Source: Hyphomicrobiales bacterium
GTDB taxonomy: Bacteria > Pseudomonadota > Alphaproteobacteria > Rhizobiales > RI-29
DNA: 64,000 nt
Assembly (NCBI GenBank): GCA_016125495.1
Contig: WGLQ01000014.1
Span: forward strand, 62,001-126,000
Direction of reading: 5' to 3'
Within the stretch, counting starts at the first letter, position 1, and each line of letters begins with the position of its first letter. The notes below the pieces were generated by a model. It did no database searches and had not been told where the DNA came from. It saw only the letters and a program-made list of their open reading frames with translations. Position numbers and translations under genes: made by a program. Positions 19,261 to 27,823 of this stretch are shown piece by piece.

Positions 19261-19335
19261 GAAGCAGCCCTTTCGGTATCGCGACGAAGCATCGTCCATC
19301 GGGGGCATCGTGCATGAGATCCACCCCCCGCTCCG

Positions 19336-20112
19336 TCAGGTGATCGCATCCATTGCTTCGCGCAATTGCGCAAGGCGCGCGAGAGTGGCGAGTGTCGACT
19401 GGTCGGCGCGGCCATCGACCCGCATCGGCCGCCAGTGGCGCTGGAAGGCGCGCACCACGTGCTCGGTCATGGCGCAGAATTCGCCACTCGCCGGCACGCC
19501 GTAGCCGAAGTCCCCGAAGGCCCGCTGCAGCGCCGTGACCGCGACGCCCGTATCACCCGGCCCGATGCCACGATCGGTTGCATCGACCGCCATCGGCGGC
19601 ACCCAGAGCCCGACGCCGACCCGGTAGAGGCGTGCCCAGTCGAACCATTCGCCGGGATCGGCCTTGCGGTTTGGCGCGACGTCCGAATGGGCGAGAACCC
19701 GCTTCGCCGGGATGCCCCGACGAGCGCAGATGTCGAGGGCAAGCCGCGTCACCGCTTCCATCTGCGCTTCCGGGTACGGCGGGCGGCCAGCCTCGTGACC
19801 CGGGTTGTGGATTTCGATGCCGATGGAACAGTCGTTGAGGCTTTCGCGGCCGGCCCAGTGGGAGATCCCGGCGTGCCAGGCCTTGTGGCGCTCGGCGACC
19901 ATTTGCGTAACCGTGCCGTCCTCGTCGACCAGGTAGTGGCAGGAGACCTTGGATTCCGGTGTGGTCAGCCAATAGAGCGCCCGGTCGTGATCGGCCATGC
20001 CGGTGTAATGGAGAATGAGCATGTCCGGGTGGCTGCCATCCGGCCTTGCCTCGTGGTTCGGCGAGGCGCGCCAATTGTCGACGAGGCCGGTATCGATCAT
20101 CGAAAGGGACAT
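19336..20112 (-). CDS. N-acetylmuramoyl-L-alanine amidase (AmpD/AmiD type) with peptidoglycan-binding domain
   Basis: This is an Amidase_2 enzyme of 258 residues that cleaves the lactyl-amide bond of muropeptides. The zinc-binding histidines are in LILHYTGM and the conserved loop LAHSDVAPNRKADPG; GIEIHNPGH is also typical. Residues about 180-250 form a PG_binding_1 domain (VTALQRAFGDFGYGV, LATLARLAQ). No signal peptide is visible, so it is likely a cytosolic, AmpD-like recycler. The start at 20112 (MSLSM) follows GAGAGA; a second ATG lies four codons later. It is the first gene before the DUF6916-like gene on the minus strand. Confidence 0.92.
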   Translation of the reverse strand: MSLSMIDTGLVDNWRASPNHEARPDGSHPDMLILHYTGMADHDRALYWLTTPESKVSCHYLVDEDGTVTQMVAERHKAWHAGISHWAGRESLNDCSIGIEIHNPGHEAGRPPYPEAQMEAVTRLALDICARRGIPAKRVLAHSDVAPNRKADPGEWFDWARLYRVGVGLWVPPMAVDATDRGIGPGDTGVAVTALQRAFGDFGYGVPASGEFCAMTEHVVRAFQRHWRPMRVDGRADQSTLATLARLAQLREAMDAIT

Positions 20113-20243
20113 ATTGGGTCTCTCGTCAGGGAACTGGCGGGCCAGCGGCCGCTCGATGACCAATAGGGGGCAGGCAGACTGTCCGGCAAGCCCCATGCAC
20201 GCGGCCGCTCGGGCGGCGCGCGCGGCCGGCCGGCGGTGCGGCC

Positions 20244-20960
20244 TCAGCCGCCGCGGCTGCGCATGATCGTCTCGTAGGCCTCGTTGATGGCCGCGAGCTT
20301 GGCCGTCGCAATCTGGATGAACTCTTGCGGAAGCCCCTCGGCCATGGCGAGATCGGGATGGTTCTCGCGCACGAGCCGACGGTAGTGGGACTTCAGCGCC
20401 TCGTCGTCGATTTCCGGCGAAACGCCCAACACCTCGTAGGGATCGCTCGTGCCATCGCTGACGAAGCGCGCACGGATGCGGCGGAACTCATCGCTGGCGA
20501 AACCGAAGATCGAGCCGACCCGTTCCAGGTACGCCTCCTCGTCCGGGTGCAGCACGCCATCGGCCGCCGCGATGTGGAAGAGCCCCTCGAGCACGTTCTC
20601 GAGCAACGTGCGACGATCGTGGAAGTGCTCGGCGATCTGCTTGGCGTAGGCCTCGTAGCCGGCGATGTCCTGCTTGGCGAGGTTGAAGATGCGCGCGACG
20701 TTTTCCTGCTCCTCGGGCGGAACCTGGAAAACCTCCCGGAAGGCGACGATCTCGTCCTTCGTGACCCGGCCATCGGCCTTGGCCATCTTGGCGCCGAGCG
20801 CGATGACACCGATGGTGAAGAGGACCTTCTCGTCCTTGATGCCGTGCGTCAGTTGCTTGTCGACGGCGAAATGGCCCGCGAGCGCGCCCATGAGCGCGCC
20901 GAGAGGCCCACCGACGGCGAGACCCGCCGCCGCCCCAGCCAGCTTTCCCCAAATCGACAT
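20244..20960 (-). CDS. TerB-like + C-terminal J-domain protein (DjlA-like)
   Basis: This 238-residue cochaperone starts with a short membrane-associating glycine-rich segment (KLAGAAAGLAVGGPLGALMG). A TerB-like helical domain follows (about 45-160, with ADGRVTKDEI and ADGVLHPDEE acidic loops that look metal-binding). The C-terminal J-domain (about 170-235) has the HPD motif in RENHPDLAM, which stimulates DnaK ATPase. The start MSIWGKL at 20960 is family-typical though its ribosome site is weak; MDYSLV six codons upstream is possible. It is 131 bases upstream of the amidase gene. Confidence 0.9.
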   Translation of the reverse strand: MSIWGKLAGAAAGLAVGGPLGALMGALAGHFAVDKQLTHGIKDEKVLFTIGVIALGAKMAKADGRVTKDEIVAFREVFQVPPEEQENVARIFNLAKQDIAGYEAYAKQIAEHFHDRRTLLENVLEGLFHIAAADGVLHPDEEAYLERVGSIFGFASDEFRRIRARFVSDGTSDPYEVLGVSPEIDDEALKSHYRRLVRENHPDLAMAEGLPQEFIQIATAKLAAINEAYETIMRSRGG

Positions 20961-21252
20961 GACCAAAGAATAGTCCATGCGGCGATGGGATTGAACTGGC
21001 ATTTGCACACGCCACAACGGCATTTTCAGCAGGAACCGGCGGCAGGCGGGTAAGTACTCCCCGGGAGTTGGTGATCGCCACGGTTCGAGCGATGGCGCGC
21101 CACGAGGGAATTCTTGTGGGCGGAACCGAACCGGCCTAAACCGAGCCGCTTCGCTCCCGCGTGGCGGTCGCAAGGACAATTCGCACACTATTCGTCGATC
21201 CGACGGGAGCGCTCGCGCCGCGACGGCCGAGGCTGCCGCCCAGGAGAACCCC

Positions 21253-22152
21253 ATGACACCGCCGGGACATCGCGAGAACGACACATTGCGCGGCCTCGTG
21301 CTCGGGGTGGTCGCCGTCACCATCTTCGGTTTGACGCTGCCAGCGACCCGCATCGGTGTCGCCGAAATCGATCCCATCCTCTTCGGGCTCGGACGCGCGG
21401 TCATTCCCGGCATCCTTTCAGCCGTCCTGTTGCTGGCAACGCGCCAGAAGCTGCCCTCATGGAATGATTTCCTGCTGCTCGGCATCACTGCCGCGGGCGT
21501 GGTCATCGGCTTTCCCGCCCTTGCGACCATCGCGATGCAGGAGGTTCCCGCCGCGCATGGCGGCGTGGTGCTCGCCCTCCTGCCACTGGCGACCGCATTG
21601 ACCGGCACACTCATCGGGGGCGAACGCCCCTCGCTCGGCTTCTGGCTCTGCGCGGTCATCGGTTCACTGATCGTCGTCGTCTTCGCCGTCAGCCAGGGCG
21701 GCGACGTCTGGCATCTCCAGTCGGGCGATCTGCTGCTGCTTCTCGCAACGGCGAGCGCGGCGATCGGCTATGCGACGGGCGGGCGCCTTTCGCGCCATCT
21801 CGGCGGCTGGCAGGTGATCTGCTGGGCCTTGGTTCTGGCCCTGCCGGTGGTCTGCGTGATCGTCTATTTGACGACGGAACGGTACAATTGGGAAGCATCC
21901 GCAACCGCCTGGCTCGCCTTCGGTTATGTCGCGATCTTCTCGCAGTGGCTCGGCTTCTTCGCCTGGAACGCGGGCCTGGCGCTCGGCGGCATCGCCCGCG
22001 TCGGTCAGTTGCAGCTGCTCCAGCCATTCGTCACCCTGGCCGGCGCGGCGGTTCTCGTCGGCGAACGGATAACAGTGGTAGAAATCCTGTTCGCTGGGGC
22101 GGTTGTCGTGACCGTTGCGATCGGGCGAAGGATGGTGATCCGGCGGTCCTGA
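21253..22152 (+). CDS. DMT-superfamily (EamA) transporter
   Basis: This is a ten-helix drug/metabolite exporter of 299 residues built of two EamA repeats (about 15-135 and 160-290). TheATG at 21253 follows CAGGAGAACC. Typical signs are the paired helices FGLTLPATRIGVAEIDP and FSQWLGFFAWNAGL and the tail LVGERITVVEILFAGAVV. It stands alone on the plus strand. Its substrate (amino acid or other metabolite) cannot be told. Confidence 0.9.
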   Translation: MTPPGHRENDTLRGLVLGVVAVTIFGLTLPATRIGVAEIDPILFGLGRAVIPGILSAVLLLATRQKLPSWNDFLLLGITAAGVVIGFPALATIAMQEVPAAHGGVVLALLPLATALTGTLIGGERPSLGFWLCAVIGSLIVVVFAVSQGGDVWHLQSGDLLLLLATASAAIGYATGGRLSRHLGGWQVICWALVLALPVVCVIVYLTTERYNWEASATAWLAFGYVAIFSQWLGFFAWNAGLALGGIARVGQLQLLQPFVTLAGAAVLVGERITVVEILFAGAVVVTVAIGRRMVIRRS

Positions 22153-22371
22153 TCGCCCTCCTCGGGCATTTCCGTGGCGTCCGGCCGGCGATTGCCCCTT
22201 GGCCCGGCGAGATGGTTTGCTCGGCGCGATGAAGGCAGTGCCCGCTCAGTGCCTTTTCCCGGCGCCAATCGCGCGATAGCATCACCATCGACCATCGTCG
22301 ACAGACGCGCCGGTCGCGGGAGCGGTGAGCGCGTCGCACGACTGTCAGTCGTCAACCGAAAGGAAGTCTCC

Positions 22372-22746
22372 ATGCGCATCATCTCGACCACGGTCTTCGG
22401 GGCGGGTTTGCTGCTTGCCGGCCTCGGCACTTGTCTGGCGGCGTCGCCCGAGGGCACATGGCTGCGGGCGGAAACCGGCGGTGAGTTCCGTGTTGGCGAT
22501 TGCGGGGGTGGCCTCGGGATCACGGTGACGAAGTCGAAAACCTCCGCCTTCGTCGGCCAGACCATCATGTGCGGCGCCCAGAAGGTCGAGGGCAAGGACG
22601 AGTGGCGTGGTTCGGTCAAGAACCTCGAGGACGGCAACACCTATTCGGGCATCGTGACCCTGACGGGACCGGACTCGTTGCAGCTCGAGGGCTGCGCGCT
22701 CGCCGGCCTCATTTGCAAGGCGCAGCTCTGGTCCCGTGTGAAATAG
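22372..22746 (+). CDS. DUF2147-like periplasmic protein
   Basis: This 124-residue exported protein has signal MRIISTTVFGAGLLLAGLG, with cleavage near CLAA. The mature domain has SPEGTWLR, GNTYSGIVTL and the closing CKAQLWSRV, the DUF2147 pattern of a small beta-barrel. AGGAAG precedes the ATG. Four cysteines in the mature part (GDCGG, IMCGA, GCAL, ICKA) could form two disulphides. The biochemical role of the family is not established. Confidence 0.8.
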   Translation: MRIISTTVFGAGLLLAGLGTCLAASPEGTWLRAETGGEFRVGDCGGGLGITVTKSKTSAFVGQTIMCGAQKVEGKDEWRGSVKNLEDGNTYSGIVTLTGPDSLQLEGCALAGLICKAQLWSRVK

Positions 22747-22875
22747 CCCGGCACGCCGACCGGACCGCCACACATCCGCGATCACGCACCCTGCGCAGCG
22801 AAACGCCGGTTCCAAGCCACGCCCCACGTCCCTATCCTGACGACGGCTCGATGCGGATGGGAGCGTTAGAGGGCG

Positions 22876-24294
22876 ATGACGCAGAGTGCGCCGCGTGGCC
22901 GGACGATGGACATCTCGCGCGCGGCCGAGGCGGCGGGGATCGCCTTTGCCGGCCATTGGGTGATTTCGCTCTTTGCCGGCTTCGCCCTGACCATCTTTGC
23001 CGGCGAGCGCCTGCTGACCCCGAACGCGGCGCCAACGAATGGCTGGGATGACCTGGTTGCCGGCCCGCTCTCGGCCGCGATCCTTCTCGGCTATGCCGTC
23101 CTGTTGCCCGCCATGGGATATGGGCGGCGCTATCTCCTGGCTTTGGCTGCGCTTTCGGGCTCGCTCGGGGTTCTTATCCTCGCCGGGGTTCTGGTCGGCG
23201 CCGCCCTGATCTTTTCCTGGTCATGGGCCTTTGCGATCACGCTGGTCCTGCTCGGCGCGATCTACGGCCTCCTCATCCTCGGCGCTCTCTCGCACGGCGT
23301 GCTCGCCTACGAGCTCGCAACCATGCCCCGTGCGCCCGATGACCCCCGCCGCTTGATCGATGTTCTCGATGCGCCGCGTTGGCAACGGGCTGGCGGCGGC
23401 ACCGAAGACCTCGGCATGCCCGCGCGGATCCCGGCCAGGATTCCTTTCCTTGGACCGGTATTGAGCGGCATCGGTCTCCTCGGGATCGCTGCCATGCCGG
23501 TGCTGCTGACACTGCAAGGGCTTGCCAGCGAACTCGAATCGCCCTGGGCCGAGCCGCTCGCCGAGTGGGCCGCCCTCTTCCTGATCGGATTGCCCGCATC
23601 GGGCGCCCTGCTGGTCCTCGGCCGCCGTCTCAGCCAACCTGACGCCAACACCCTGCTGGCGGGCGACGACCGACCGCCCATCCTCCTGCTGCGCTCCTTT
23701 GCCGACGACGATCGCGCGGTACGCGGCAAGAACGTGCTGGCACGCTACGTCTATTTCGGGCTTCTGAAGGATCGCCGGCTCGAAGCGGTCGCCGCCGATG
23801 AACTCTCGCGCGTCGGCCCCTTCATCGCGATCGGGCAACCCGGCGAGCGCCTGCCCCGGCTCGGCGCCGCCCGAGCCTATTTCGACGATGACAATTGGCA
23901 GGCCGCGGTCCTCGATTGGATGCGGGGGGCGGCGATGATCGTGGTCGTCGTCGGGCGCACGCCTTGGGTGCGCTGGGAGCTGGAGACGATCGCGGCGAAC
24001 GGGCTGGCGACGCGCAGCCTGCTGGTCTGCCCGCCGGATGACGAGGCGGGCCGTGCGGCGCGCTGGGAATTGGCGCGTGAAAGCCTTTCCGGATCACCCC
24101 ATGCCGAGGCATTCGCCGGGCTCGATCCGGCCCGCACGTTGGCGGTTCGCTTGGAGGACGACGGCTCGTTGACGGCGATCGTCAGTGAAACCCGCAAGGA
24201 GATCGATTATGAGATCGCCCTGCGCCTGCTCATCGCTCTCGAACGGGGGCCACGGGGAAAATCTCCTCGCGAGGCTCCCCCGACGAGCCGCTGA
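22876..24294 (+). CDS. Polytopic membrane protein with possible TIR-like cytoplasmic domain
   Basis: This 472-residue protein has about six hydrophobic segments (about 20-42, 62-82, 86-112, 114-140, 188-214, 230-250). A cytoplasmic alpha/beta domain follows at about 267-440. That domain starts PPILLLRSFADDD, continues GPFIAIGQPGERLPRLGAAR and FDDDNWQAAVLDWM. It ends with strand AMIVVVVG and the helix WVRWELETIA. The order and the W-V-x-x-E spacing (Glu368) resemble TIR domains that hydrolyse NAD. I know similar LRSF.DD proteins as widespread but uncharacterised; the TIR comparison is my inference. The start is ATG at 22876 or Met11. Its 3' end overlaps the convergent GNAT gene by 65 bases. 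Confidence 0.8.
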   Translation: MTQSAPRGRTMDISRAAEAAGIAFAGHWVISLFAGFALTIFAGERLLTPNAAPTNGWDDLVAGPLSAAILLGYAVLLPAMGYGRRYLLALAALSGSLGVLILAGVLVGAALIFSWSWAFAITLVLLGAIYGLLILGALSHGVLAYELATMPRAPDDPRRLIDVLDAPRWQRAGGGTEDLGMPARIPARIPFLGPVLSGIGLLGIAAMPVLLTLQGLASELESPWAEPLAEWAALFLIGLPASGALLVLGRRLSQPDANTLLAGDDRPPILLLRSFADDDRAVRGKNVLARYVYFGLLKDRRLEAVAADELSRVGPFIAIGQPGERLPRLGAARAYFDDDNWQAAVLDWMRGAAMIVVVVGRTPWVRWELETIAANGLATRSLLVCPPDDEAGRAARWELARESLSGSPHAEAFAGLDPARTLAVRLEDDGSLTAIVSETRKEIDYEIALRLLIALERGPRGKSPREAPPTSR

Positions 24295-24856
24295 GGACGT
24301 CGCTGCCGGCCCTTACGGCATCATCGATTTCGCGGCTCGGGGCCGCGAGGGCGATTTCGAGTGGAATGGTCCGATAGAGCACGCGAAGGGCCTCGCCACC
24401 GAGGAACTCGGGCACCTCGCCCGCAAGAACGAAGCCTTCACGGAGATAAAATGCAAGAGCGCGCGAGGTGCGCGTCTCGACGTGCACACGCCGGCAGCCG
24501 CGCGCCGCCGCCTCGTGATAGGCCGCCTCGAGGAGCCGGGCCCCGAGGCCCTTGCCACGCTCACTGGGCGCGACCCAGAGGTGCGAAATGAAGAGCCATG
24601 CCTCGTAGGTGACGCCGGAAAGGCCCGCGCGAAAATTCCTCCCATCTGGTCCGTCGCCCGTTCCCTCCGAGACGAATGGCCGATCGTCCCGGATGACGAG
24701 CACCAGATCGCGGACCCGCTCGGGCGCCATGCTGAAGCCTTCGGCCGCCAGCTTGCGCCAGATCGCGACGCGCTCTTCGTCGCCCGCGCTCTCGACGATG
24801 GTGGCAGGCAGGCCCTCCGCGAGCGGATTCGGCCGCACTCTCACCGGGCCGCTCAT
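24230..24856 (-). CDS. GNAT family N-acetyltransferase
   Basis: This acetyltransferase of 208 residues has the acetyl-CoA-binding motif in LWVAPSERGKGLGARLL. The following helix and strand are AAYHEAAARGCRRVHVETRT, with the ending AFYLREGFVLAGEVPEF. Its ATG overlaps the stop of the flavin reductase gene by four bases (ATGA), so it is the last gene of the cho operon. The C-terminal about 25 residues are encoded in the region that overlaps the convergent membrane-protein gene. The substrate is unknown. Confidence 0.9.
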   Translation of the reverse strand: MSGPVRVRPNPLAEGLPATIVESAGDEERVAIWRKLAAEGFSMAPERVRDLVLVIRDDRPFVSEGTGDGPDGRNFRAGLSGVTYEAWLFISHLWVAPSERGKGLGARLLEAAYHEAAARGCRRVHVETRTSRALAFYLREGFVLAGEVPEFLGGEALRVLYRTIPLEIALAAPSREIDDAVRAGSDVLSGSSGEPREEIFPVAPVRER

Positions 24857-25818
24857 GGCTGGTCACCCCGTTCGCGATCACCCGTCGTCCTGTCCAGGGC
24901 TTCGACCCGGCCGCTGAGGCGATCGCCGACGTAGACGCCGAAGCGCGCTTGCAGTCGTTCGGTGACGAAGCGCCTGAGCATGGTGCGGGTCGCCTCGTCC
25001 GCGATGCGGTGCCAGGGGATCGAATCGAAGGCGTAGAATCTGAGGCTTGGATCGTTCATGGCGCCGGCCCGCGCAAGGCCGCGATAGACGATGTTGATGG
25101 CCTCGCCCTCGACCTCGTCGAAAACGGCGAAGATGAAGCCGAGTTCCGCCTCGATGCCTGCTGCCGCCAGCTTGCCATTGAGGCTCGCCGGGTCGGACGC
25201 CTTGCCGAGCCGGCCCGCCGAAGGCAGTTCGAGCGCGCCACTCGCTTGCGAGGTTCCGAGCAGCACGCCCGACTCGCCCTCGAGGATGACGCTGACCAGA
25301 GCCTCGCGACGCGCGCCTGAGGCGGCCTCGTGCTCCAGCGCGGGCAGAATGTAGGAGCCACGGCAATAACCGAGTGGGGGATGGGGCGTGCCATCGAAAC
25401 CGATCACCTCGCCGATCAGGACCAGGTGGTCGCCGGCATCCACATAGTCGTGCCGGCGGCAATCGAACCAGGCCGCCACCCCCTCGAACACCGGATGGCC
25501 GGCCGGCCCCTCACGCCAGCCGACGCTCGAAAATCGATCGACAGCGGGGCTGGCGAACGTGTTGGCGACCGCCCGCTGCTCTTGGGAGAGGATATTGACC
25601 GCATACCCGTCCGAGGCGGCGAACGCGGGAAAGCTACCGTTACGCTTTGCAATGCAGACCAACACGAGCGGCGGAGCGAGCGAGACGGAGGTGAACGAGT
25701 TCGCGGTGAACCCGCGCGGTACGCCGTCCTTGTCGAACGTCGTCACGACCGTCACCCCCGTCACGAAGGCGCCGAGCGCCTGACGAAGGGCCCGGGGATC
25801 GATCGGCCCGTCGCTCAT
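24853..25818 (-). CDS. Flavin reductase-like protein with degenerate Nudix-like C-terminal domain
   Basis: The N-terminal about 165 residues are an FMN-binding split-barrel flavin reductase: ALGAFVTGVTVVTT, GFTANSFTSVSLAPPLVLVC, FAVNIL-type strand and GDHLVLIGEV. Partners of two-component monooxygenases are built this way. A further about 150 residues resemble a Nudix fold (GALELPSAGRLG, then FIFAVFDE and INIVYRGLA) but lack the REXXEE metal-binding Nudix box. Start and stop both overlap neighbours by ATGA. No monooxygenase partner is in the window. Cotranscription with a choline transporter suggests a role in choline or betaine catabolism, but that is inference. Confidence 0.87.
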   Translation of the reverse strand: MSDGPIDPRALRQALGAFVTGVTVVTTFDKDGVPRGFTANSFTSVSLAPPLVLVCIAKRNGSFPAFAASDGYAVNILSQEQRAVANTFASPAVDRFSSVGWREGPAGHPVFEGVAAWFDCRRHDYVDAGDHLVLIGEVIGFDGTPHPPLGYCRGSYILPALEHEAASGARREALVSVILEGESGVLLGTSQASGALELPSAGRLGKASDPASLNGKLAAAGIEAELGFIFAVFDEVEGEAINIVYRGLARAGAMNDPSLRFYAFDSIPWHRIADEATRTMLRRFVTERLQARFGVYVGDRLSGRVEALDRTTGDRERGDQP

Positions 25819-26879
25819 CGCTGCGACTGGGCCGTCGCCGCTGCCCGCCCGACGAGGGCATCGAGGATGCGCTCGCGATCGACCACGCCGATCCTTCGCC
25901 CGGCATCGCGCACGATGAGCGACCGGTCGCGCCGCCGCACCGCTTCGATCAGGTCACGCAGCGGTGTCTCGGCTCCGACCTCGACCGCATCGGGCACGAC
26001 TTCCTCGGCTTGCAGGGGTCGCATCACCTCGCGTGCGCGCAACACGTTGAGCGGGTTCATGTGGGCAACGAAGGCTTCGACGTAGGGCGTGGCGGGGCTC
26101 AGCACGATTTCCTGTGGCGTGCCGATCTGGATGATCCGCCCACCCTCCATGATGGCGATGCGCGAGCCGATCTTGATGGCCTCGTCGAGGTCGTGGCTGA
26201 CGAAGATGATGGTTCGCTTCAAGCGCTGCTGGAGGTCGATCAACTCGTCCTGGAGGTTGGCGCGGATCAGCGGGTCGAGCGCGGAATAGGGCTCGTCCAT
26301 CAGAAGGATCGGGGCCTCGGTGACGAACGCGCGCGCAAGGCCGACGCGCTGTTGCATCCCGCCGGACAATTCGTGCACCCGGTAGTCGGCCCAACCCTCG
26401 AGGCCGACCAGCGCCAGTTGCGCGGCGACCCGCCTCTTTCGTTCCTCGCGGGGGACACCGGCGAGCTGCAGCCCGTAGGCGACATTGTCCGCCACGGTGC
26501 GCCAGGGCAATAGCGCGAATTGCTGGAACACCATGGCGACGTTGTGCGTCCTGAGATCGCGCAGAGCCTTTGGGGAGCACGTTGCCGGGTCGACGTAGCG
26601 CCCATCTCCGACCGCCACCTCGACGCTGCCGCGCACCACCGGGTTCAGTCCGTTGACCGCCCGCAGCAGCGTCGATTTGCCCGAGCCCGAGAGCCCCATG
26701 AGAACGAGCGTCTCGCTTGCCGCGACATCGATCGTACAATTGGCGACCCCGAGGACCTGGCCAGTCGCCTCGCGGATTTCGGCGCGGCTGCGCCCCTCGT
26801 CGATAAGCGGCAAGGCGCGTTCGGGCGCACCGCCGAAGACGATGTCCACATTCCGCATTCTGACGACGGGATCGCTCAT
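25815..26879 (-). CDS. choV: Choline/glycine-betaine ABC transporter ATPase
   Basis: This is the ProV/ChoV-type ATPase, 354 residues. Walker A is GLSGSGKST, the Q-loop MVFQQFALLPW, the signature LSGGMQQRVGLARA and Walker B ILLMDEPYSALDPL, and the H-loop is FVSHDLDEA. A C-terminal extension of about 85 residues resembles the CBS-type module that senses ionic strength in ProV/OpuA (SLIVRDAGRRIGVVDRERIL). The start is at 26879, 11 bases past the choW stop; MRNVDIVFGG is an alternative. Its stop overlaps the flavin reductase start. Confidence 0.93.
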   Translation of the reverse strand: MSDPVVRMRNVDIVFGGAPERALPLIDEGRSRAEIREATGQVLGVANCTIDVAASETLVLMGLSGSGKSTLLRAVNGLNPVVRGSVEVAVGDGRYVDPATCSPKALRDLRTHNVAMVFQQFALLPWRTVADNVAYGLQLAGVPREERKRRVAAQLALVGLEGWADYRVHELSGGMQQRVGLARAFVTEAPILLMDEPYSALDPLIRANLQDELIDLQQRLKRTIIFVSHDLDEAIKIGSRIAIMEGGRIIQIGTPQEIVLSPATPYVEAFVAHMNPLNVLRAREVMRPLQAEEVVPDAVEVGAETPLRDLIEAVRRRDRSLIVRDAGRRIGVVDRERILDALVGRAAATAQSQR

Positions 26880-26889
26880 CGCTGACTCA

Positions 26890-27732
26890 TCAGTGGCGCC
26901 CGCCGCTGTCGCGGCGGAAAAAACGGTCGAGAATGATGGCAACGAGCACGATCGCGATGCCGACCTCGAAACCACGCGCGACGTTCACCTGGTTGAGCGC
27001 TCTGAGGGTCGGCACGCCGAGCCCGTCGGCACCGACCAGCGCGGCAATCACCACCATCGACAGGGAGAGCATGATGGTCTGCGTCAGGCCCGCCATGATC
27101 TGCGGCATGGCGAATGGCAGCTCGATGGTGACGAGCCGCTGCCAGCGCGTTGCCCCGAACGCGTCACCCGCCTCGAGGAGTTGGCGCGGCGTGGAGGAAA
27201 TACCGAGATACGTCAGTCGGATCGGCGCCGGGATGGCGAAGATGACGGTGGCGATCAGCCCCGGCACCATGCCGAGACCGAAGAGGATCAGGGCGGGGAT
27301 CAGATAGACGAACGTCGGGATCGTCTGCATGAGATCGAGGATCGGGCGCAGGACCGTGTAGAGCCACGGCCGGCGCGCCGCCGCGATGCCGATCGGCACG
27401 CCCAAACCCATGCAGACGATGCAGGATGCGAAAACCAGCGCCAGCGTCTCGGTCGTCTCCTCCCAGTATCCCTGGTTGACGATGAACAAGACGCCGAGGA
27501 CGACGAAGACGGCAAAGCCGATCGAGCGCTGCACGAGATAGGCGAGGACGCCGACGATCGCGGCTGCCAGCAAGGGATGCGGCAACTGCAACAACCAAAG
27601 GATGGCGCCGATGACCGCCTCGAGGCCAGCAGCCAAGCCATCGAAGAACCAGGCACCGTTGTCGGTCAGCCAATCGACGAGCGCCTTCATCCAAGGGCCG
27701 ATCGGCAGCTTGTTCTCGGTGAGCCAATTCAT
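26890..27732 (-). CDS. choW: Choline ABC transporter permease
   Basis: This is the membrane subunit of the choline/betaine importer, 280 residues. It has an N-terminal amphipathic lead (MNWLTENKLPIGPWMKALVD) and about six helices. The ProW-family loop GDAFGATRWQRLVTIELP contacts ChoV. The region LMQTIPTFVYLIPALILFGLG is typical. The gene lies 91 bases after choX and 11 bases before choV. Confidence 0.94.
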   Translation of the reverse strand: MNWLTENKLPIGPWMKALVDWLTDNGAWFFDGLAAGLEAVIGAILWLLQLPHPLLAAAIVGVLAYLVQRSIGFAVFVVLGVLFIVNQGYWEETTETLALVFASCIVCMGLGVPIGIAAARRPWLYTVLRPILDLMQTIPTFVYLIPALILFGLGMVPGLIATVIFAIPAPIRLTYLGISSTPRQLLEAGDAFGATRWQRLVTIELPFAMPQIMAGLTQTIMLSLSMVVIAALVGADGLGVPTLRALNQVNVARGFEVGIAIVLVAIILDRFFRRDSGGRH

Positions 27733-27823
27733 GGCGCCTCGCTGGCGGAAGGATTGCCGGCCGATGGCGCCGGCCGCCGAGCGCTGGCGGGCGAGGCCGA
27801 ACCTCCCCCGCCAGCACGGGACG

